A DNA stretch of 64,000 nucleotides from Alligator mississippiensis (taxonomy: Eukaryota; Chordata; Crocodylia; Alligatoridae). The position numbers and the translations under genes were made by a program. The stretch lies in NCBI RefSeq assembly GCF_030867095.1, contig NC_081832.1:58575444-58639443 (forward strand), written 5' to 3'. Shown here piece by piece: positions 32,219 through 43,444 of the stretch (positions are counted from its first letter, which is position 1; the number at the start of each line of letters is the position of its first letter). The notes under the pieces were generated by a model. That model made no database searches. It worked only from the letters and a program-made list of their open reading frames with translations, and was not told the DNA's origin.

Positions 32219-33259
32219 GCTACTCAAACCTACACTCTGGCACCCAAAACACTGAATCTGAATTGGAACAGAAGGCTCTGAAACATCTCTGAAATGAAAA
32301 GAACCATTCAAAATGTTTCGGTATGTTTTGGAGGCGGGTTTGCGGGGAAACAAACTCAGAAGAAGGAGGAGGAAGTGGGGGGGGGGCATGTCTGATATTG
32401 ACATCTGTAGCTGACCAGTGTCTGTGATCTGTCCCTGAGGTCCCTTCCAATCCCAGTGCCCTGGGGGAAGGATGGAGAAAGAACATATATAAGGCTGTCT
32501 GTGAACTGTTCTCTGCCTTTTGTCAGATCTGTCTCTTGCAGTACAAGCAGCAGAGCACAGCATCTGAAGGGTCTAGGCTGGTAGTAGTAGGTAGCCTGTT
32601 GCTACCAAGTTGTAGCCAGTCATTAGCCAAACCTTTTCCATTTACCCTTGCCTACCATCGCTATTGTTAATCCCTTTCAAATATTTCTTCTCCCAACATC
32701 CTGTTATTTACTTTTTGTTATTTTTTTTCACCCCAAACAAAAAGAAAGCTGTGCTTTGCCTGGTGGTGTCTCATTACTGTGCAAGAAAGCACTACACATA
32801 TACCGACACATATTTTCCAGAACACCAAAGCATGGTGTGAAGTATGCTGGAAAGGCAGGTGCCTGGTCTTCTGGCACAGGGCAGAGGGGCCAGAGGGAGA
32901 GCTGCAAATTCCACCCCCCCAAAACATAGACGCACCCTCTTCCCTAGCAGCCATGAGGCTTCTGCTGCTAGCAGGAGCAAGGACATGGGAGCAGTGTCTG
33001 CACCTACCCCACCTCCATTAACACTAACAATAATAATAACCCCCAGCACTACCAGCATGACAAGCACCAGCAGGATAGTCTCCTCTACTCCAGTGGCAGT
33101 TCCCAGCCTGAGCCTTACAGTGCCAGAGGAGGAGCTGGATCTGGAAGCAGCAGAGCTGAGTGCCATAGCCAGAGAAGTTCTGAGGAAGAAGGGGTAATCT
33201 GAGTTTGTGCTCCACACCCCTCAAAGTTTCCCTAGATCCAGGTCTTCTCCAGAAGGCAC

Positions 33260-34800
33260 TGCAGAGAAGGTTGTGGAGGCAGGTGGCTCGGCTTCTCCTG
33301 TCATTGTGCCTCTGCCTGCTGAGGAGGGCGATAAGACAGGATCTGCACCCACACTCCAAAAGTGAGGGGATAGTGTAGTGTGGGATCATTCTGAGGTGGC
33401 AGATGATCCCACATATGCTATCTCCCTGCACTGTCAATGCAAGACCAGCTGGGGCAAGGAGGTGAAACACTTCAGCACTACGGGGATGCTGATGCACCTC
33501 AGGAGGCACCACCCCCTTACCCTTGCTCCTCCTTAGCCTGGCACCAGTGGGAACATGCCCAAAGGGAAGTGCCCATCTCTCTCCAAAGCCCCCTTCCTCC
33601 CTGTACCAGTGGAGGAAAGGTGGAGGGAAAGGGTAGCGCATTCCAAAGGCAAGCAAGATCACCCAGAGCACCGGGGAGATGCTTGCTCTGGATAGCCAGC
33701 CCTTCTCCCTAGTTGAGTGGCCAGGTTTCAGGTAGTTCATAGCACTTCTGGCCCCATCTTGCAAAGTGCCTGCACATACCACCTTCAGCAGGACAGTGGT
33801 GCCCTCCCTGTATAAGGCATGCAGGGAGTACTTGAGGGAGGAGCTGCACGAGGCAGGTCTGCAGGTGGCCTTACACTTCACCTCGGACATCTGGAGTAGC
33901 CGGGGTGGAGATCATGCCTACCTCTCCTTCACAGGGCACTGGTGCAATCAGTCAGGCCATTGGTGGGCTGTCCTTCAAGCAGAGGTGATGGATGAGTCCC
34001 GCACGGCAACAGAGATCATGGGGGCCATGAACGACATGGTGCAGGGGTGGTTCATTGGGCAGAGCGAGCTCACCTACAAGTTCATGGTCACTGACAACAG
34101 GGCCAATATGGTCAAGGTGGTACATGATGCCAACTTTGCTGGCATCCACTGTGGCACACAAGTTCCACCTCATGAGTCAGGGACACCTTGGAGAGGGACA
34201 GAGCTCCCAGTGAGGGTGCCATCACAACCAGCCAGCTCATTTCAAAATGCAGAAAGGTGGTGGGTTACTTCCACCAGAGCATCAAGGGGGGCAAGATGCT
34301 GCAGGACAAACAGGCAGAGCTGAGCATCCCACAGCATAAAATCATGTAGGATGTGGAGACTTGGTGGAACTCCACATACCTGATGCTCGAAAGGCTGGTT
34401 GAGCAACAGAAGGCCATCCATGAGATGGCCTTGGTCGGAGAGATTGGGATCAGCAGCCCCCTAAACAAAACAGAGTGGGATACCATCTCCCAAATCTTGG
34501 TGGTCCTCAAGCCATTCCTTGAGGCCACCGAGAGCCTCAGCACTGGTGATGCCTTCCTTAGCCAGGTGGTCACCATAGTGAGGATTCTTCAGGACCAAAT
34601 GGAGAAGTTCCAGGGGATTGATGTTCCTATTTGGGGCAAACCACTGTCACCAGAGGTGCAGGCACTGTTGAACTGGCTGAAGGAGGGCATCAAGAAATGG
34701 CTGGATCCGTTGTGGTCCAGTACAGTCTACATGCTGGCAGCCATATGTGACCTGAGGGTGAAGAGGAGTGTGTGCCCCAGCAAAACCCTGAATCACTAGA
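33260..34800 (+). pseudogene. hAT transposase (BED-finger type), broken
   Basis: A BED zinc finger is at about 33376-33525: 'VVWDHSEVADDPTYAISLHC' and 'HFSTTGMLMHLRRHH'; the first zinc-binding Cys is Ser here. Then 33790-34150 reads 'YLREELHEAGLQVALHFTSD' with the first catalytic D in 'TSDIWSSRGGDHAYLS' and the second in 'MVTDNRANMVKVV'. From 34350, 'DVETWWNSTYLMLERLVEQQ', normally 'ETRWNSTYxMLER', leads into 'FLEATESLS' and 'YMLAAICDLRVK'. Several stops and frame changes separate the parts (for example tga at 33364, and a frame change between 34150 and 34350). The C-terminal dimerisation part is not found; tandem repeats take its place. In the family this enzyme cuts and pastes the element. 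It is like ZBED-type host genes, but with breaks. Confidence 0.75.
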
Positions 34801-34894
34801 TGGAAGTGCTGGTGAACAGAGTCAGGGAGGCAGAAGAGCAGAAGTGGGGGGACATGGAAGAGGGGAAACCACTGTCCCATGCTAGCACTCCATC

Positions 34895-35245
34895 CACCTG
34901 GCAAGCTTAATGGCCTCAGAAGGGGCTACCATGCCTGTTTTCATCCCACTACGCCTTAACACACGCACAAAGTCACACACGTCATGAGTTTTACTTTGAA
35001 CAGTTTCAGGTACAGTTTCATATAAACCCCTGCAACTATCTTCTTGAAACCTGGCAGGCTTCATGCTCTGAGAAGGGGCTACCATCCCTGCTGTTTTCAT
35101 CCTGCTCTGCCTTAACACACACATCTGACAGGAGTTTTGCTTTGAACAGTTCGAGGTGCAGTTTCACAGAAACCCCTGTACCCATCTCCTTGAACCTTGG
35201 CAAACTTCATGCCCTCAGAAGGGGCTATCATTCCTGCACTTTTCA
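34895..35245 (+). repeat. Tandem repeat of about 150 bp (2.3 copies) in the hAT
   Basis: The phrase 'ggcaggcttcatgc' plus 'cagaaggggctaccat' occurs at about 34900, 35054 and 35201, with 'agttttgctttgaacagtt' and 'aggtgcagtttcac' between, giving periods of about 154 and 147 bases. It lies between the transposase remnant and the right end. Confidence 0.85.
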
Positions 35246-35624
35246 TCTGAATCTGGAAAGAAATGACCAAGTTATAGGTATTTTAGTGATTTCCCATTAT
35301 AGACTGTGGCTGAATCACTGAAATAGTGTCAAAACTCCAAAACAGTTGGCCAAATTGAAGCAGAACATCAATCCGAAACACCAAAATGAATCACTGTCCC
35401 TCTGAAATGGCCAAATCTGAAACTGAATCAAAACATAGCCATTTTGCACAGCCCTGCTCTTTATGTCTATTGACTTGTGACTAACTTTAGTCCCAAATTG
35501 GTCTTCATACCACGTTGATGTACCTTAGTGCGTACATGTGCAGACAAATGCCTATATTGCCTTAATGAGCATTAGGCAAATGCACATTAAGTTTAGGCAT
35601 GTGTAAAATCATGTGTAGATACAC

Positions 35625-36440
35625 TCAGTATGCTGTTAGCCTTCTTCACCAAAAGGGAGCACTGTTGGCTCACATTTAGCTTATTGTCCCATGAAAGCCC
35701 TAGGTCCTTTTCTGCAGAGCTGCTGCTTAGCCAGTCTGTCCCCAGCATGTACCAGTGCATGGGATTGTTCCATCCTAACTGCAGGATTTTGCACTTCTCC
35801 TTGTTGAACCTCATGAGATTTTTGTTTTAGTCCAATCCTCCAATTTGTCTAGGTCTCTCTGAATCCTAGCCCTACCCTCCGGAGTATCTACTATTCCCCC
35901 CCAGCTTGGTGTCATCTGCAGACTTGCTGAGGATGTACTTCATCCCATCTTCCAGGTCATTGATGAAGATGTTGAACAAAACCAGCCCCAGGACCAACCC
36001 TTGGGGCACTTCACTTGATATCGGCTGCCAACTAGACATCAAGCCATTGATTACTACCCTTTGAGCCTGATGATCCAGCCTATTTTCTATCCACCTTACA
36101 GTCCATTTATCCAACTCATATTTTCTTAGCTTGCTTACAAGAATGTTGTGGGAGACTGTATCAAAAGGCTTGTTAAAGTCAAGGTATATCATGTCAACTC
36201 TTCTCCCTGCATCCACAGAGCCAGTCATCTCATCATAGAAGGCAATCAGGTTGACCAAGCATGACTTGCCTTTGTTGAATCTATGCTGACTGTTCCTAAT
36301 CTCCAAGTGCTTAAAAATATCTTCCTTGAGAACCTGCTCCATGATTTTTCTAGAGACTGAGGTGAGCCTAAATGGTCTGTAGTTCCCTGAATTGTGCTCT
36401 TTCCTTTTCTTAAAGATGGATACTATACTTGCCCTTTTCG
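35625..36440 (-). mobile_element. Older CR1 LINE, part 1 (split by the CR1 at 36445-41014)
   Basis: On the minus strand the CR1 RT is readable: '[20 protein letters not shown]', '[20 protein letters not shown]', '[20 protein letters not shown]', '[20 protein letters not shown]' and 'SADDTKLG' (the A-D-D active site), then 'MRFNKEKCKILQLGWNNP'. The 5' end breaks at 36440 in 'acttgcccttttc' and resumes at 41015, on the other side of the younger CR1. It has a few frame breaks and lacks its 3' end. Confidence 0.85.
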
Positions 36441-36442
36441 AA

Positions 36443-36466
36443 TTAGGGTTAGGGATAGGGTTAGGG
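36443..36466 (+). repeat. Short vertebrate telomere-type repeat (TTAGGG)n
   Basis: ttagggttagggatagggtt and aggg: four units, one imperfect, lying exactly at the 5' junction of the young CR1 and overlapping a possible target duplication aatt. Either the CR1 family starts this way, or telomere-like DNA was added at the junction. Confidence 0.85.
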
Positions 36467-36912
36467 TAACAGTAAATGCGCGCAGCTTAAAAGGGCCCGC
36501 CGACAGGGAGAAAGCCTGTTAGACATGGGAGCGGCAAGAGACGTGCGGGTGAAAGCCCACTGCGCCCCCGCTCCCCCGAAACCCCCCAGAGACCCTCCAG
36601 CAGCCGCGGAGACCCCAGCCGACCCCCAGCACAGCCGGAGGTAAGCAGGGCCCATGGAGAGAGGGGGCTAACCCTTTAGTGTGTGTGTGGGAGGAGGCGG
36701 CTGAGTGGAGCCGGGCCGGGTCAAGCCCCGCCCAGGCCCATACTTGGCCCAGCCACCCAGGGAGCCACACAAACAGGCGCGCTTCTCTGCCAGCACGTGA
36801 GTTAGTGCGGAGTTCGCGCGGGAGGGCACACGGGAGGGCCCGGGACCCTGCCTGCACACCCCCCAGGGTAGACAGTTCCAGCCGTAGCCAGCCTACCAGA
36901 GGCATGCCACGG

Positions 36913-38000
36913 ATGGGCATGCGCTGCACCCCTTGGGTCCCCTCGGGCTCCATGGCCCCCCCCCCAGCACCTCAGAGACTGCCACCCAGACGGAGCCCTT
37001 GGTTCCGGCCTCCACGCAGACGGAGCCCCTGGCTCTCGGCTGCGGGGGCTGCCTGTCCCTTTTCCAGGCTCTGGGGCCTGGGAGCATGGTGACCTCCCCT
37101 TGTGGGGTCTGCTCCCTTTTGGGGTCTCTGGTGCACCAGCTGGAGGAGCTCCAGGCCACAGTCCAGAGACTGCGTGCCATCAGGGACTGTGAGCAGGAGA
37201 TAGACTCCTACTGCCTGGCCCTTCTCCCCTGGGAGGTGGAGGGTAGACCACAGTCTCCCTCCAGGCCAAAGGAGGACTCCGGGACCTCCCGCTCTGTCCA
37301 GCCAGGGGCATGGACCACGGTGGTCAAGGGCCCTAAGGCCCATTGCACCAAGGCCCCTGCCCCACCAGAGCTGGCCAACAGGTATGCACCTCTTGCCGCT
37401 CCAGCAGAGCCTGCTGAGTTGCCGGCTCCCGCAAGCAACATGGGCCCATCTACACCTCCCGCCCCTGCTCTCCCCAAGACAAAACGTAAGGTGTTTGTTG
37501 TGGGAGACTCCATCCTGAGGGGGACAGAGGGGGCAATCTGCCGCCCCGACCCCTTAGCCCAGGAAGTCTGCTGCTTCCCGGGGGCCCGCATCCAGGACAT
37601 TGCGGAGAGGATCCCAGAGCTCCTCCAACCCACAGACCACTATCCCATGCTCCTAATTCATGTGGGCACCAATGACATGGCTCGGAGTGCTCCCAGCTGG
37701 GTCATGAGGCGCTACAGGGATTTGGGAGTGGGGCTAAAGGGTCTGGGGGCACAGGTGGTGTTCTTGTCGATCCTCCCAGTCTCAGGCTATGGGCCGAGGA
37801 GGGAGAGGAGGATCCACGTGGTCAACCAAAGACTGTGGCACTGGTGTCGTCGGGAAGGCTTTGGCTTTCATGACCACAGCCTGCTCTTTGGCAAGAGAGG
37901 CAGTGAGCTGCTGGGAAGAGATGGCCTCCACCTCTCTCCCCTAGGGAGGAGGCTCTTCTCAGCCAGACTGGCTGACCTGCTCCACCGGGCTTTAAACTAA
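36913..38000 (+). CDS. CR1 ORF1 protein with SGNH esterase domain
   Basis: The frame from 36933 to 38000 (355 codons) has no ATG at its start. An ATG at 36913 begins MGMRCTPWVPSGSMAPP in another phase, and a run of ten C (36956-36965) lies exactly where the two phases must join, so one base has probably been lost or gained there. Residues (from 36933): 'TATQTEPL' repeats about 17-34, Cys pairs CGGC and CGVC (36-60), a leucine-rich coiled coil 'LVHQLEELQATVQRLRAI' (66-84), a proline/alanine-rich linker, and the esterase with GDSI (190), GTND (about 244) and DGLH (about 330) motifs, i.e. Ser, Asn and Asp/His catalytic positions all kept. In CR1 elements ORF1 binds the RNA, and the role of the esterase is unsettled. 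Confidence 0.85.
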
Positions 38001-38140
38001 GCCTGCTGGGGGACGGAGGCACTACCGCCACTGCTGGCCCGCTGAGCAATCCTTGCAAAGCCAGCAGGTCAAGGCACTTAAGGGAGCCCACCCCTGCCCC
38101 AGCCCTTGTAAAATCTGTGGGCAAGGAAGGAGCCCCCTAG

Positions 38141-40914
38141 GGGGCACTTGCTTGCCTGTACACAAATGCCAGAAGCTTGGGGAATAAGCAGGAGGAGCTC
38201 ATCCTCCTGCTCAATGCAAATAATTATGATGTCATAGGGATAACGGAGACCTGGTGGGACTCCACCCATGACTGGACCATGGGTATAGATGGCTATACCC
38301 TGTACAGGAGGGATCGTGTAAAGAAAAGGGGCGGGGGTGTAGCTGTCTATGTTAAGGAAAGCTATGCATCCCTGCAAGCCGATATTGGCAACCAGGGTGG
38401 ATGGCTGGAGACCCTCTGGGTTAAAATCCGTGGGGAACACGGCACAGGGGACACAATGGTGGGAGTCTACTACAGACCTCCCACCCAAAGTCCTGAGCTT
38501 GACCAGGAGTTTGCCCGGGAACTGGCTGAGGCCGCATGCTCCAGGACTATGGTTGTCATGGGTGACTTCAATTACCCGGACATCTCGTGGGAGGATCGCT
38601 CAGCAAAATCTGAGCGGTCACAAAGCTTCCTCTCATGCGTGGATGACCTCTACCTGACTCAAGAAGTCTATGGGCCAATGAGAGGCAAAGTGCTGCTCGA
38701 CCTGGTACTGGCTACTGGGGATGACCTAGTCGGTGACCTAGTGATCGATGGGAAACTGGGTGACAGCGACCACGAGCTGATCACCTTCACCATCCGCCAA
38801 AAAGCTGGCAAGTCAGTCAGCAACACGCAAGTCCTTGACTTCAGGAAAGCCGACTTTGACAAGCTCAGGAGCTTGTCAGTGAGGCCCTAAGGGACCATGA
38901 TGACGGGGAGAGGGGAGATCAAGAAGAGTGGTTGCTCCTCAAGGGAGCGATCCTCAAAGCACAAACTAAGTCTATTCCATCTTGGAGGAAAGGCAGCAAG
39001 AGGGCACAGCAACCCCCCTGGCTCTCCAGGGACCTAGCAGACCTCCTGAGGCTAAAAAGAAAGGCCTACAAAGGATGGAGGATGGGAGTCACCTCCAAGG
39101 AGGATTATTCTGCACTGGTCCGGTCCTGTAGGGAGCAGATCAGGAAAGCCAAGGCTGCAACTGAACTCCAACTAGCTTTGAGCATCAAGGACAATAAAAA
39201 GTCCTTTTTCAGATATGTGGGGAGCTGGAGGAAAAGCAGGGGCAATGTTGGACCCCTGCTGAACCAGATGGGGCTACTGACAACTGACACCCAGGAAAAA
39301 GCCAACCTATTAAATAGGTACTTTGCGTCAGTCTTTCATCAGTCCCATGGGACGCCCATGCCTGCTACAGGACAGGGAAGTCCGGGTGAGGGTGATCCCC
39401 TGCCCTCCATTAATGCTGACTTCGTGAAGGAACATCTTGAGAAGCTGGATACCTTCAAGTCAGCCGGCCCTGACAATCTTCACCCCAGGGTACTCAAGGA
39501 GCTGGCAAGTATCATAGCCCAGCCTCTAGCACGGATCTTTGAAAACTCTTGGCGCTCTGGTGTAGAGCCCGAAGACTGGAAGAAGGCCAATGTGGTGCCT
39601 ATCTTCAAGAAAGGGAGGAAAGTGGATCCGGCTAACTATAGGCCCATCAGCCTGACTTCTATCCTGGGGAAGATCTTAGAAAAGTTTATTAAAGAGGCCA
39701 TCCTTAATGGACTGGCCGACGCCAACATCTTAAGGGATAGCCAGCACGGGTTTGTTGCGGGTAGGTCTTGCTTGACCAATCTCATTTCCTTCTAATACCA
39801 GGTGACCTATCACCTGGACAAGGGAGATGAGATTGATGTCATATATCTTGACTTCAAAAAAGCCTTCGATCTGGTTTCCCATGATCACCTCTTGGAGAAA
39901 CTGGCCAATTGTCGCCTTGGGTCCTCCACAATCCACTGGCTGGAAAATTGGCTCCGGGGTCGGACCCAGAGGGTAGTAATTGATGGAAGTCACTCATCGT
40001 GGTGTCCTGTGACCAGTGGGGTCCCCCAAGGCTCTGTCCTTGGACCCATACTGTTCAACATCTTCATTAATGATGTGGACACTGGAGTCAGAAGCGGACT
40101 GGCCAAGTTCGCAGATGACACCAAACTTTGGGGCAAAGCATCCACACCAGAAGACAGGCGGATGATCCAGGCTGACCTGGACAGGTTCAGCAAGTGGGCG
40201 GACGAGAATCTGATGGTGTTCAACGCCGATAAATGCAAGGTTCTCCACCTTGGGAAGAAAAACCCACAGCATCCTTATAGGCTCGGCGGTGCTATGTTGG
40301 CTAGCACTATGGAAGAAAGAGACTTGGGGGTCATCATTGACCACAAGATGAACATGAGCCTGCAATGCGATGCTGCAGCTAGTAAAGCGACCAAAACGCT
40401 GGCTTGCATCCATAGATGCTTCTCAAGCAAATCCCGGGACGTCATTCTCCCCCTGTATTCGGCCTTAGTGAGGCCGCAGCTGGAGTACTGCGTCCAGTTT
40501 TGGGCTCCACAATTCAAAAAGGATGTGGAGAAGCTTGAGAGAGTCCAGAGAAGAGCCACGCGCATGATCAGAGGTCAGGGAAGCAGATGCTACGATGACA
40601 GGCTGAGAGCCCTGGGGCTCTTTAGCCTGGAAAAGTGCAGGCTCAGGGGTGATCTGATGGCCACCTATAAGTTTATCAGGGGTGACCACCAGTATCTGGG
40701 GGAACGTTTGTTCACCAGAGCGCCCCAAGGGATGACGACTAGGTCGAATGGTCATAAACTATTACAAGACCATTTCAGGCTGGACATAAGGAAGAATTTC
40801 TTTACTGTCCGAGCCCCCAAGGTCTGGAACAGCCTGCCACCGGAGGTGGTTCAAGCGCCTACATTGAACACCTTCAAGAGCAAACTGGATACTTATCTTG
40901 CTGGGATCCTATGA
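38141..40914 (+). pseudogene. CR1 ORF2: endonuclease and reverse transcriptase, two breaks
   Basis: Open from 38141 ('ALACLYTNARSLGNKQEEL') without an obvious ATG. The APE-type endonuclease spans to about 38860: 'VIGITETWWDSTHDW' (catalytic E), 'GGVAVYVKE', 'VVMGDFNYPDISW' and 'LGDSDHELITF' (D/H pair). A frame change near 38875 leads into 'EALRDHDDG' in the next phase. The RT follows: 'FKSAGPDNLHPRVLKELA', 'NVVPIFKKGRKVDPANYRPI', a stop at 39793-39795 in 'LISF*YQV', then 'IDVIYLDFKKAFDLVSHDHL', '[20 protein letters not shown]' and 'KFADDTKLW' at 40105-40131 (active site), and a C-terminal 'LEYCVQFWAPQFKKDVEKLE'. Without these two changes the protein would be of normal length. It nicks target DNA and copies the element's RNA in place. 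Confidence 0.9.
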
Positions 40915-40986
40915 CCCCAGCTGACTTCCTGCCCTTTGGGCAGGGGGCTGGACTCGATGATCTTCCGAGGTCCCTTCCAGCCCTAA

Positions 40987-41014
40987 AGTCTATGAAATCT
41001 ATGAAATCTATGAA
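40987..41014 (+). repeat. CR1 3' terminal octamer-like repeats
   Basis: Three tctatgaaa units, the form of short tandem repeat that ends CR1 elements and is thought to be recognised by their reverse transcriptase. Confidence 0.85.
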
Positions 41015-41086
41015 ATTGTCTGGGACTTACCCTGATCACCAGAAGTTTTCAAAGATAATGGACAGTGGCTCTGAAATCACACAAGC
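41015..41086 (-). mobile_element. Older CR1 LINE, part 2
   Basis: 'ttgtctgggacttaccctga' and 'agttttcaaagataatggac' continue the minus-strand CR1 that broke off at 36440. This confirms that the 36445-41014 copy inserted into it. Confidence 0.75.
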
Positions 41087-41878
41087 ATATCTATTTCCAC
41101 ATATCTATAATCCTGTTATTTTTCACATTTTTTATGTTTTCTGTTCTTCTGTTTTAAATGGTATTGTTGTGTAACTGACTTCCAAATTTTGTTTCACAGG
41201 GAAACAAGAATTCCTTTTTTCAAGTTTTTCATTCTGAATAGAAATAACTTTTACTTTCTGTAAGTAAAGGCTGAGATTTTCACAGGCAGAACTGATGCAT
41301 GAACACAAACACATTTGATGCTATGGAACAGGGATATTGCCTGTTTTACATGCTAGCGCTCATAGGGTCATTTGTGCTCTGTACTGTGCTCTGTATTGTC
41401 TTCAGTCTAACATTAAAGTAGGAAAGGATTGTGCATTACTGCAGGCATACATTAGACAATGATAACGTCTTGTTCTTCCTGCTGTGTAGTTTTTAATGTG
41501 ATGGTATGGCAGGCATGTTTTAATAAGCATTCTGGTAATTAATTCAGTCTAATCTGTTGAACAATGGACAATCTGATAATTAATTGAACCTGATATTTGA
41601 TAATTAGATAATATAACAAATAGCCAAATACAGTTACTTTTTTAAAATAAATATTGTAATAGTATTACAACACATCTTTCAAACAAATTATAAATAGTTA
41701 AGCCTTTTTTTCCAGGGGGCATGTCTAATTTTAGGACTCAATTTAGTAAAAAGATTCTGACTCAGTTCTTCTACAAAGGCAATGGATGTCAGTTTGGGTA
41801 TACAGAAGTAACAAGGTGTTTTTCTGTTACTTGTTGTTTGATTCCAAGGATAGTCAGTTGATCTCTTTGTTTCAGTTA
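41087..41878. other. AT-rich unique DNA
   Basis: Nothing recognised. The right edge holds the left target duplication gtttattt of the next element. Confidence 0.5.
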
Positions 41879-41886
41879 GTTTATTT

Positions 41887-42518
41887 CAGGAGTATCTAAC
41901 CCACCTGGTTCTGTGCACCAAATGAGTGGTATGGAACCAGTCCATGGGCTAGATAAATGGCTTGGGGTTTGCCACATGAGCTGAATTGGGCCCATCAACT
42001 CCTGTATGCTGGATTGAGCTCAGGCAGTGCCCACTCTGGTCAGTCTGGCACTGTGCCACATGTGGCTCTACAAGTCCTGGTGGGGTGTCACACATGGTGC
42101 CTGCTCTGCAACATCAGGGACTCAACGGGAAGAAGCCGGGCACCACAGGGGCTTGGCTACTGCTGCAAGAACAAGCTGCAGTGTCAGGCTTCTTCCCACA
42201 GTGGTGCTGGGGCTTCAGTGCCACTGCTTTCTCCCAGGTGCTTGGCAGCCAATCAGGTGAAAGCCCCAACAGCATCACAGGAAGAAGCCTGGTATCACAG
42301 GTGCTTGGCTGCTGCTGCTGCAGGAGCAGGCTGCAATGTTGGGCTTGTTCCCATAGTGTGACTGGGCTCCCAGCACTGCAACTCTTGCTCAGGCATTTCA
42401 CTGCCTCCACAGATCCCCCATCTCCCATTCCAGCCAGGATCAGAGCAAAGTCTGTGGGCCAGAAGACCCAGGTCTTTGGGCTGGATCTAGGCAGTGGGCC
42501 ATATGTTTGTCGCTCCTG
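41887..42518. mobile_element. hAT-type MITE with decayed 8-bp duplication
   Basis: Left end caggagtatctaacccac, right end gtttgtcgctcctg (reverse complement caggagcgacaaac). Flanks gtttattt (41879-41886) and atttactt (42519-42526) match at 6 of 8. The 632-bp body is GC-richer and non-coding. Frames on both strands (up to 177 codons) use the repeated 'ctgctgctgc' and 'gggcttcttccc' words and are not genes. Confidence 0.75.
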
Positions 42519-42526
42519 ATTTACTT

Positions 42527-43049
42527 AATCATTTCACACATTTTGTGAATGACCAACATAGCTATCTGCTCTGTAAAGGTGCTGGAAGATGAGATCAATT
42601 GTTTGTAAACTTAATAATTGCATGAAATATGTTATAATAGAACCTGTTAAGAAGCCTCAACATGGACCATCTCTCTATGCATTTTCCACAGATTTCTCTT
42701 AAAAGTAGCTAGGGGCTGAAATTAGCACACTAACCACTGGCAAATACTTGTTTTTACTGACAATCACTTTGCATAAGTAAAAACTAGAACAGTAATTTTT
42801 AGAACTTTTCAGGCTATTGGTGAGGAATAATATTCATTGCACTGTTTCTCTGCATGAAACATTGATTTAAACAAACTAGCAACTTGATCTATGAAAATCT
42901 AGGCCAGTTCATAAATTGGTAACCTAGCTTGCCTGCCAAGCCAAACATTATGCAAAAAGGAGGCATTATGAATAGTTCATGGATTAGATGAAGAATGTTG
43001 CTATTCTTCATATCAGCCAATGTTCCTGCTAGATCCTAATGCTCCAGGA
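42527..43049. other. Unique AT-rich DNA
   Basis: No feature recognised. Confidence 0.5.
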
Positions 43050-43444
43050 CAGGAGTGGGTAAAATACAGCCCACAGGCCAGATCCAGCCTGCCAATGGAT
43101 TCAGTTCAGCCCACAACAGGTCCCTCAGCCCTGCCTGGCCCAAGCATCAGGGGAGGCAACCCAGGCCAAGGTGTTTACAGCTGGTTCTACCACCCCCGGG
43201 CACACACTGGGGCAGGAGTGGCACAGCAGCAGTACTCTGCTTCCCAGCAGCCCCCACGGTGCAGCTCACTCTGCCCGGCTGCCACTGTTATTGTCTCCAC
43301 CACAACCAGACCCAGCCCTGCTGCCCGGGCAGATTTGTCCATCCCATACCCACTGTTGGGGCTTCTGGACAGAGTGGATGAGGTCTCCATGGAGACCAGC
43401 CCAGGACACCCATGTGCAGGGTGCGCTCACCAATCCCACTTCTG
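43050..43444. mobile_element. hAT-type MITE
   Basis: Left end caggagtgggtaaaatacag followed by cccacaggccagatccagc, a common hAT start, and right end ccaatcccacttctg (reverse complement cagaagtgggattgg). The 395-bp copy is non-coding, and no convincing target duplication is seen. The 141- and 108-codon frames are GC-rich chance frames. Confidence 0.65.

Larger units (their letters stand above)
32224..35456 (+). mobile_element. Decayed autonomous hAT transposon
   Basis: The right end reads attttgcacagccctg, whose reverse complement cagggctgtgcaaaat is a hAT-type terminus. The subterminal sequence (35280-35440) is full of 'ctgaaact/gaatca' words that also occur in the non-autonomous element at 53438-54193. 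The left terminus is not visible, possibly lost where the solo LTR landed. The middle encodes a BED finger and transposase. I could not see a target duplication. Confidence 0.7.
36445..41014 (+). mobile_element. Nearly complete CR1 LINE (4.6 kb)
   Basis: The layout is complete: a GC- and CpG-rich 5' leader (36467-36912), ORF1 with an SGNH esterase, ORF2 with endonuclease and reverse transcriptase, and a 3' end 'ggctggactcgatgatcttc', 'gaggtcccttccagccct' closing with three tctatgaaa units. It sits inside an older minus-strand CR1 whose halves flank it. A possible short duplication aatt lies at 36441-36444 and 41014-41017. Few disabling changes are seen: a C-run shift at the start of ORF1, one frame shift in ORF2 near 38875 and one stop at 39793-39795. 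It is therefore a young, probably inactive copy. Confidence 0.9.

Noticed and set aside
33024-33890. Minus-strand 288-codon frame
   Set aside because: It is antisense to the BED and transposase region of the hAT and has no recognisable motif.
36443-36466. True chromosome end or large interstitial telomere
   Set aside because: Only about four units, one imperfect, with ordinary repeat DNA on both sides.
36679-37092. 137- and 144-codon frames around the CR1 5' leader
   Set aside because: They are GC-rich, overlap ORF1 in other phases or lie antisense, and lack known motifs.
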